NCBI RefSeq assembly: GCF_020615385.1
Contig: NZ_JAJAVB010000002.1
Span: 62,001-126,000, forward strand
From: Jiella soli
GTDB taxonomy: Bacteria; Pseudomonadota; Alphaproteobacteria; Rhizobiales; Rhizobiaceae
Length of the DNA stretch: 64,000 nucleotides
Direction of reading: 5' to 3'
The translations under genes and the position numbers were made by a program. The notes under the pieces were generated by a model. It searched no databases. It was not told the DNA's origin and saw only the letters and a list, made by a program, of their open reading frames with translations. Below, piece by piece: positions 58,285 to 64,000 of this stretch. Position 1 is the stretch's first letter; each line of letters begins with the position of its first letter.

Positions 58285-58770
58285 ATGGAATCCAAACTGA
58301 TGGCCAACGTGAAAATTGCAGACCAGACGGATGATGACTCGTCCGTAGACATCGACTTCCTTCTCGGACTGAACGGCGACGGACAGCCCGACAAGCAGAC
58401 CTTCCGTATCGGAGATCTGGCCCAGGAATTCGGGGTTACGCTACGTACCCTGCGCTTCTACGAGGATCGCGGGCTGCTTTCCCCGGAGCGTCGCGGCACG
58501 ACGCGTCTCTACAGCCGCCGCGACCGGACCCGGCTCCGGCTGATCCTACTCGCCAAGACCCTCGGCTTCTCGCTGACCGAAGCCAAACAGCTGATCGACG
58601 TGTACCATCAGCCGAACGGCAAGCGGAAGCAACTCGAAGTCGCTCTCGAGCGCTTTGAAGAGCAACTGGAAATCCTGCATGAGCAGAAGCGTGAGATCGA
58701 GCAGTCGATCCAGGCGATGGACGTGACGATCGACTTCGTACGCGGCCGGCTGAACGAGATGACCGACTGA
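58285..58770 (+). CDS. MerR family regulator (LiuR-like)
   Basis: 161 residues. The HTH and wing (TFRIGDLAQEFGVTLRTLRFYEDRGLLSPER, then TRLYSRRDRTRLRLI) begin near residue 39, followed by a coiled-coil dimerisation helix (EVALERFEEQLEILHEQKREIEQ). No Cys cluster for metal is present, fitting metabolite-type MerR proteins such as LiuR that control acyl-CoA degradation. Beta-oxidation genes and a LiuR-type palindrome lie just downstream. Starts at 58,264, 58,285 and 58,300 are possible. Confidence 0.8.
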   Translation: MESKLMANVKIADQTDDDSSVDIDFLLGLNGDGQPDKQTFRIGDLAQEFGVTLRTLRFYEDRGLLSPERRGTTRLYSRRDRTRLRLILLAKTLGFSLTEAKQLIDVYHQPNGKRKQLEVALERFEEQLEILHEQKREIEQSIQAMDVTIDFVRGRLNEMTD

Positions 58771-58918
58771 TCTCCTCTTCCCGTTCGCTGTGCCTCCAGC
58801 CTCGGGCGGTCGATAGAAGATGCTTCTCGGAACTGCGGGTGCCGAGAGAGGCCCCGATATAACGCTGATCCTTCGGAAGGTCCGTAGCCGGCAACAGAGC
58901 CGTCTCGCCGCTCATATG

Positions 58919-58934
58919 TTGACGTTTACGTCAG
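58919..58934. promoter_or_regulatory. LiuR-type operator upstream of the thiolase gene
   Basis: TTGACGTTTACGTCAG is a near-perfect 16-bp palindrome (TTGACGT and its complement with one mismatch), close to sites known for LiuR-type MerR regulators. It lies between the MerR gene and the thiolase gene; nothing else is seen in this gap (58,771-59,087). Confidence 0.55.
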
Positions 58935-59087
58935 TGTCGTTCGCGGGTAGAAACGAGCCTCGCTCTCGCTTGCGAGGCCCGGGCGGCGGGTTGCCGCACA
59001 ACGGGCTTCGCCATCCGGGCGCGCTTGGAGGGGCCGGATGGATCAATCGGAGAATGCCCGGTCACGGGACCTGCGGGAGGCAAGACG

Positions 59088-60296
59088 ATGGCCGATGCGT
59101 TCATCTACGATCACGTCCGCACGCCGCGGGGACGGGGCAAAAAGGACGGCGCGCTGCATGAGGTGCCGGCGGTGCGGCTCGCAGCCCGCACTCTGGAAGC
59201 GATCCGCGATCGCAACGGCGTGGATACGGCGGGCGTCGACGACATCATCTTCGGCTGTGTCGATCCGGTGGGCGAAGCCGGCGCGGTGATCCCGCGTTCG
59301 GCAGCCTTCGAAGCCGGCTACGACTTCGCAGCCCCCGGCATGCAGATTTCGCGCTTCTGCGCCTCGGGTCTCGACGCGATCAATCTGGCGGCAGCCAAGG
59401 TCTCACAGGGCGCCGACGACATCGTGATCGCCGGCGGCGTCGAATCGATGTCTCGCGTCGGCATGGGCGCTGCCGGCGGCGCCTGGATGATGGACCCTTC
59501 GGTGGCCATCCCGGCCTTTTTCATGCCGCAGGGCGTCTCGGCCGATCTCATCGCCACCAAATACGGCTTCTCGCGCGACGATGTCGACGCCTATGCCGTG
59601 GAGAGCCAGAAGCGCGCGGGGCAGGCCTGGGCGGAGGGCCGTTTCGACCGGTCGGTGATCCCCGTGAAAGACCAGAACGGGCTGACCATCCTCGACCGTG
59701 ACGAGCACATGCGGCCCTCGACCGACATGCAGTCGCTCGGCGGGCTGAACGCATCCTTCGCCGCCTATGGCGAGGCGGGCGGGTACGATGCCGTCGCCAT
59801 CCAGGCCCATCCGGAGATCGAGAGGGTCGACCACGTCCATCATGCCGGCAATTCCTCCGGCATCGTCGACGGCGCGGCGGCCGTGCTCATCGGTTCGAAA
59901 GCCGGTGGCGAGACGCTCGCGCTGCGACCGCGGGCGCGGATCAAGGCCTTCTCCAATATCGGCTCCGACCCCGCGCTGATGCTGACGGGTCCGGTCGACG
60001 TGACCAAGAAGCTCCTGAAGCGCTCCGGCATGAGCCTTGCCGACATCGACCTCTTCGAATTGAACGAGGCCTTCGCCGCGGTCGTGCTGCGCTACATCCA
60101 GGCCTTCGACATCGACACCGCCAGGATCAACGTCAATGGCGGGGCGATCGCCATGGGCCATCCGCTGGGCGCGACCGGCGCCATGATCCTCGGCACGGTG
60201 CTCGACGAACTCGAGCGCCAGGACAAGCAGACCGCGCTCGTCACGCTCTGCATCGGCGCCGGCATGGGGACTGCGACGATCATCGAAAGGATCTAA
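59088..60296 (+). CDS. Acetyl-CoA C-acyltransferase (thiolase)
   Basis: 402 residues. Catalytic residues: C91 in SRFCASG, H358 in GHPLGATG and C388 in LCIGAGMG. It catalyses the last step of beta-oxidation, cleaving 3-ketoacyl-CoA. The ATG giving MADAFIYD has GGAGG eight bases upstream. Length and motifs are standard. The FadJ-type partner at 61,611 is separated by two unrelated genes. Confidence 0.93.
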   Translation: MADAFIYDHVRTPRGRGKKDGALHEVPAVRLAARTLEAIRDRNGVDTAGVDDIIFGCVDPVGEAGAVIPRSAAFEAGYDFAAPGMQISRFCASGLDAINLAAAKVSQGADDIVIAGGVESMSRVGMGAAGGAWMMDPSVAIPAFFMPQGVSADLIATKYGFSRDDVDAYAVESQKRAGQAWAEGRFDRSVIPVKDQNGLTILDRDEHMRPSTDMQSLGGLNASFAAYGEAGGYDAVAIQAHPEIERVDHVHHAGNSSGIVDGAAAVLIGSKAGGETLALRPRARIKAFSNIGSDPALMLTGPVDVTKKLLKRSGMSLADIDLFELNEAFAAVVLRYIQAFDIDTARINVNGGAIAMGHPLGATGAMILGTVLDELERQDKQTALVTLCIGAGMGTATIIERI

Positions 60297-60298
60297 GA

Positions 60299-60628
60299 AT
60301 GTCTGTCGAAGACGTTATCGTGCGAGGTGGCGGACGCTTCATCCACAGCGTCAGCAGCGTTGAGCAGAACTGGGATACGGGCCACGGCCGTGTAACGTAT
60401 GAGGTCGCGATCATCCACCCCAATAACGAGGACGGCAAGCCAGAAGATCGCCGCCTCGCCATGCGCTGGCATGGCTCAGGCCCTTCCGGCAGAGGATTTC
60501 CTAATACGTTCGGTAAACCCACTTGGTTCGAGGTCGATCCACAGCTTGAGATGGCTATCTTAAATAGCCTTTGCTTATCGGCAAAGCAGTATTCAGAAGC
60601 ACTTACTCATCTCTCAAGAAAAAATTGA
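60299..60628 (+). CDS. Orphan small protein after thiolase
   Basis: 109 residues; starts three bases after the thiolase stop with AAGGA eight bases upstream. Sequence GGGRFIHSVSSVEQNWDTGHGRVTYEVAIIHP, then GSGPSGRGFPNTFGKPTWFEVDP looks like a small beta-rich protein. The 3' part and the following gap are AT-richer than the neighbours, so this may be a recent insertion into the operon. No family recognised. Confidence 0.55.
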   Translation: MSVEDVIVRGGGRFIHSVSSVEQNWDTGHGRVTYEVAIIHPNNEDGKPEDRRLAMRWHGSGPSGRGFPNTFGKPTWFEVDPQLEMAILNSLCLSAKQYSEALTHLSRKN

Positions 60629-60702
60629 AGGACTCCAGCGAGAATTTTAATTCGGCTTGGCCCCTGAATACAATCGGCAGCGAAATTACGCTTCCCATTA
60701 AA

Positions 60703-61464
60703 TCAAGCGGCCGCCAATACGCCAGCGCTCAGTCCAGGCAGACGCTCAAACTCGGGCTTGGCCAGGTAATAGCCCTGGAAGAGCTTGATGCCGGCGGCCT
60801 TCAGGTTGACGAACTCCGCCTCGGTCTCGACCCCCTCGGCCAGCACCTGGATGTTCAGCTCGCGCGCGACGTGGATGATCGCCGAGAGGATCGTCTGGCG
60901 CGCATGCGAGGTGTCAACGCCGCGCACGAGCTTCATGTCGAGCTTGATCAGGTCCGGCTGGAAATCGGCGAGGAGGCCGAGACCCGCATAGCCGGCGCCG
61001 AAGTCGTCGAGGGCCGTGATGAAGCCCTGGCGGCGATATTCCGTGATGATGTTCTGCAGGTGCGAAACGTCCGAGACCTCCTCGTTCTCGGTGAATTCGA
61101 ACATGATCGCATCCTGCGGGAAATCGGACTTCCGCGCGGCGGCGAGTGTCGCCCTGAGGCAGGCGTAGGGCTCGTAGACGGCGTTCGGCAGGAAGTTGAT
61201 CGACAGATGCAGGGCCTCGCCGCGCGGGAAGAGCTTCGAGGCGAGGCCGATCGCCTTGACGCGGCAGGCCTGGTCGAAGCGATAGCGCTGTTCGTCGCGG
61301 ACCTTCGACAGGATGGCGTAGGCCCCCTCTCCCGCCACACCGCGCACGAGCGCCTCGTAGCCCCACACCCGCTCGGTCGTGATGTCGTAGATCGGCTGGA
61401 AGGCCATGGAGAAGTCGAAATCGAGGGGGCTTGCGGTTTGGCAGCCCGGGCAGACGGCGGACAT
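60703..61464 (-). CDS. EAL-domain protein (cyclic-di-GMP phosphodiesterase type)
   Basis: 253 residues, a lone EAL domain. Motifs: YEALVRG (the EAL signature), SINFLPN, FEFTENEEV, LDDFGAGYAGLG, IKLDMKLVRG and LAEGVETEAEF, so the main catalytic residues appear kept. A short N-terminus has CPGC. No sensor domain. It would lower cyclic-di-GMP or act as a receptor. It runs opposite to the fatty-acid genes on either side. Confidence 0.9.
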   Translation of the reverse strand: MSAVCPGCQTASPLDFDFSMAFQPIYDITTERVWGYEALVRGVAGEGAYAILSKVRDEQRYRFDQACRVKAIGLASKLFPRGEALHLSINFLPNAVYEPYACLRATLAAARKSDFPQDAIMFEFTENEEVSDVSHLQNIITEYRRQGFITALDDFGAGYAGLGLLADFQPDLIKLDMKLVRGVDTSHARQTILSAIIHVARELNIQVLAEGVETEAEFVNLKAAGIKLFQGYYLAKPEFERLPGLSAGVLAAA

Positions 61465-61610
61465 TGTCGCTTCCTACTGAAGAACGATTTCAAGACATTA
61501 CCCAAACATCCGTTTCCCGATTCTGAAGAGATCGATCGCGCCGTTTCAACAAAGACGACGATTCCCGCCATTTTTCTTAGTCGGCAACGCATGAACTCAT
61601 GGAGATCTGC

Positions 61611-63818
61611 ATGATTTCGGAGAACTTCACGGTCGAGATCGACGGCGACGGCATCGCGACGATCACCTGGGACATGCCGGGCCGCTCGATGAACGTCTTC
61701 ACCGAAGCGGTGATGGACGAGTTCGATGTGCTTCTCGATGCTCTCGTGGCCGATGCGGCCGTCACCGGCGCCATCGTCTCCTCCGGCAAGCCCGGCTCCT
61801 TCACCGGCGGCGCCGACTTGAAGATGCTGTTGCGCCTGTTCGCCGACTTTTCCGAAACGAAGGACGCGGATCGCGAAGCCGCGATCGCCCGGCTCTTCGC
61901 CAAGTCAGGACGGATGTCGTGGCTCTGGCGCAAGGTCGAGACCTGCGGCAAGCCGTTCGTCGCGGCGATCAACGGCACCTGCATGGGCGGAGGGTTCGAA
62001 CTCGCTCTCGCCTGCCATGGGCGTGTCGCGGCACGCGGCGCGGCCATGGGCCTGCCCGAGGTGAAGGTCGGGCTCTTCCCCGGTGCCGGCGGCACCCAGC
62101 GCGTGCCGCGGATGACCGACACGCAGTCCGCGCTTCAAATGCTGCTCAAGGGGACGACGCTGACGGCCGAGAAGGCGGAGGCGATGAAGCTCGTCGACCT
62201 TGTGGTCGAGCCGGACGCGCTCCTCTTGGAAGCCAAGGCGATGCTGAAGGCCGGCCTCTCCCCGGTCCGCCCCTGGGACGAGAAGGGCTTCAGGCTGCCG
62301 TCCGGTCCGGTCTATTCGGCCGGAGGCGCGCAGGTCTGGCCGGCGGTCGCCTCGCTCTACCGCAAGGAGACCAGGGACAATTATCCGGGCGCCCGTGCGA
62401 TCGTGAAATGCGTCTACGAAGGCCTGCTCCTGCCGATCGATGCGGCGCTGCGGATCGAGCAGCGCTATTTCACGCAGGTGCTGCAGACGACCGAGGCGGC
62501 GATGATGGTGCGCTCGCTCTTCGTCTCGGCGCAAGCGCTCGCCAAGGGCGCCCGGCGCCCGGCGGGCGTGCCGGACACGCGGCTGAAGACGGTCGGCATC
62601 GTCGGCGCGGGCTTCATGGGCGCCGGGATCGCCTATGCCGCGGCGATGGCCGGGCTCGACGTCGTGCTGATCGACCGCGACCAGACGGCAGCCGACAAGG
62701 GCAAGGCGCATTCCAAGACGCTCGCCGCGGACCTCGTCGCCAAGGGCAAGATGAGCGAGGAGAAGGCGGAAGTTCTCCTGTCCCGGATCACGGCGACGCC
62801 CGACTACGAGGCGCTGCGCGGCGCCGGCCTCGTCATCGAGGCGGTGTTCGAGGATCGCGACGTCAAGGCGGCGGTGACCGCGAAGGTCGCTTCCGTGCTG
62901 CCGGAGACGGCGATCTACGCCTCCAACACCTCGACCATCCCGATCACCAGCCTCGCCGAGACCTTTGCCGACCCCGCCCGCTTCATCGGCATCCACTTCT
63001 TCTCGCCGGTCGAGAAGATGCCGCTGACCGAGATCATCCTCGGCGAGAAGACCGGCGAGCAGGCCCCAGCGAGGGCAATGGATTTCGTGCGGGCGATCCG
63101 GAAGACGCCGATCGTCGTCAACGACTCCCGCGGCTTTTTCGCGAACCGATGCGTCCTGCGCTACATGAACGAGGCCTTCGACATGGTCGTCGACGGCGTG
63201 CCGCCGGCGATGATCGAGAATGCGGCGAAGTTCGCCGGCATGCCGGTCGGTCCGCTCGCCCTGACCGACGAGACGGCCGTCGATCTCGCCCACAGGATCA
63301 TGAAGGCGACGATGCGCGATCTCGGCGAGGACGCCGTCGATCCCCGTCACTTCCGGCTCGTCGAGACCCTCGTCAACGAAGGCCGCCACGGCCGAAAGGC
63401 CGGCAAGGGCTTCTACGACTACCCGGAAAAACCGGCGAAGAAGCATCTCTGGCCGGGGCTGAAGGCGATGTACCCCCAGAAGACACCGGACGAGGTCCCG
63501 TTCGAGGAGCTGAAGCAGCGCTTTCTCGTGACCATGGCGCTGGAGGCCGCGCGCACCATGGAAGAAGGCGTCGTCACCGATCCGCGCGAGGCCGATGTCG
63601 GCTCGATCTTCGGCTTCGGCTTCGCGCCGTTCACCGGCGGCACGATCAGCTATATCGACGGCATGGGCGCGAAGGCCTTCGTCGACCTGTGCGACCGCCT
63701 CGCCGACAGGCATGGCGACCGGTTCCGGCCGACGCCTCTCCTGCGGGAGATGGCCGAGAGGGGCGAGACCTTCTACGGCCGGTTCCTGCCGGTGGACCGA
63801 AAGGGCGAGGCCGCCTGA
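61611..63818 (+). CDS. FadJ-type enoyl-CoA hydratase / 3-hydroxyacyl-CoA dehydrogenase
   Basis: 735 residues. Residues 1-190: enoyl-CoA hydratase (SFTGGADLKML, GTCMGGGFELALACHGR, LPEVKVGLFPGAGGTQR). From about 325: NAD-binding site VGIVGAGFMGAGIAYA, then HFFSPVEKMPLTEII and the C-terminal 3HCDH domains (NRCVLRYMNEAF and GKGFYDYP). It performs two steps of beta-oxidation, the thiolase at 59,088 the last. The ATG with GGAG seven bases upstream is chosen over one four codons earlier. From its stop to the window edge (63,819-64,000) I see no gene. Confidence 0.93.
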   Translation: MISENFTVEIDGDGIATITWDMPGRSMNVFTEAVMDEFDVLLDALVADAAVTGAIVSSGKPGSFTGGADLKMLLRLFADFSETKDADREAAIARLFAKSGRMSWLWRKVETCGKPFVAAINGTCMGGGFELALACHGRVAARGAAMGLPEVKVGLFPGAGGTQRVPRMTDTQSALQMLLKGTTLTAEKAEAMKLVDLVVEPDALLLEAKAMLKAGLSPVRPWDEKGFRLPSGPVYSAGGAQVWPAVASLYRKETRDNYPGARAIVKCVYEGLLLPIDAALRIEQRYFTQVLQTTEAAMMVRSLFVSAQALAKGARRPAGVPDTRLKTVGIVGAGFMGAGIAYAAAMAGLDVVLIDRDQTAADKGKAHSKTLAADLVAKGKMSEEKAEVLLSRITATPDYEALRGAGLVIEAVFEDRDVKAAVTAKVASVLPETAIYASNTSTIPITSLAETFADPARFIGIHFFSPVEKMPLTEIILGEKTGEQAPARAMDFVRAIRKTPIVVNDSRGFFANRCVLRYMNEAFDMVVDGVPPAMIENAAKFAGMPVGPLALTDETAVDLAHRIMKATMRDLGEDAVDPRHFRLVETLVNEGRHGRKAGKGFYDYPEKPAKKHLWPGLKAMYPQKTPDEVPFEELKQRFLVTMALEAARTMEEGVVTDPREADVGSIFGFGFAPFTGGTISYIDGMGAKAFVDLCDRLADRHGDRFRPTPLLREMAERGETFYGRFLPVDRKGEAA

Positions 63819-64000
63819 ACACGCCGCAGCGCGAACGGGCCGCAGAACCGTTCGTTCGCCTCCCGAACCATGCGTGAGGCTTGCAATTTGTTTCAAAACG
63901 GGATGGCGACCTAGCTTCGCCACGATTACACAGTCCAAATCGAATGGAAGGGGTAAAGGCGGCGCGAGCGAGGGGACGGCGCGCCGCCGCAGACGATTCT

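Noticed and set aside
63881-63910. Promoter starting TTGCAA near the right edge
   Set aside because: No -10 at proper spacing and the downstream gene is outside the window.

Overview
The window is about 75% prophage (position 1 to about 48,309) followed by about 15.7 kb of host chromosome. GC is high throughout. The host genes (a PodJ-like polarity protein, PdeM, a TIGR02186 protein next to a TauE/SafE exporter, a MerR regulator beside beta-oxidation genes) point to an alphaproteobacterium of the Hyphomicrobiales (Rhizobiales). I cannot name the genus from sequence alone.

The prophage is a mosaic myovirus. Its late genes lie on the minus strand and are read right to left. They form a lambda-like head module (Nu1-like and A-like terminase, W, portal B, S49 protease C with a nested scaffold start, decoration D, capsid E, head-tail joining) followed by a P2-like contractile tail module in P2 order (V, PAAR, W, J, I, fibre or spike genes, sheath FI, tube FII, E chaperone, tape measure T, U). 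The left end is beyond the window, so the last tail genes, any lysis genes and attL are not seen. Opposite-strand cargo genes (morons) sit inside these modules: a small membrane protein in the tail operon, an FkbM methyltransferase + GT-D glycosyltransferase + coiled-coil peptide cassette in the fibre locus, and a membrane protein between the two replication genes.

The replication and early-left region (about 27.7-37.2 kb, minus strand) holds a P4-type primase split into a Toprim/zinc-finger protein and an SF3 helicase protein, next to a two-armed array of about 10-bp iterons that looks like an origin. Upstream are two different N6-adenine methyltransferases and a GcrA-like protein with four tandem HTH units. 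A CI/S24 repressor (37,258-37,974) sits between matching 27-bp operators. To its right is a tightly overlapping plus-strand early operon (38.6-48.2 kb): small membrane and hypothetical proteins, an HD-like protein with an altered dyad, a ParB-like protein, a GapR + CrpP/Rmf-like fusion, an AAA+ ATPase, DUF5131 and DUF4326 proteins, an excisionase-like protein and the tyrosine integrase.

The most interesting observation is that one temperate phage carries relatives of two alphaproteobacterial chromosome or cell-cycle proteins (GcrA, which reads adenine methylation, and GapR, which binds overtwisted DNA) together with two adenine methyltransferases. This suggests an interface with methylation-dependent host transcription and DNA topology. 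Two families of palindromic repeats are translated in frame inside phage genes. The right attachment site keeps the promoter and 5' half of a tRNA-Pro gene, so the intact tRNA is predicted at the unseen left end.

The host flank carries an RTX/Ig-like secreted protein with a near-perfect 336-bp internal duplication, then pdeM, a DUF3429 membrane protein, TIGR02186 + TSUP exporter, podJ, a MerR regulator with a LiuR-type operator upstream of a thiolase, an unplaced small gene, an EAL phosphodiesterase, and a FadJ-type enoyl-CoA hydratase/3-hydroxyacyl-CoA dehydrogenase.
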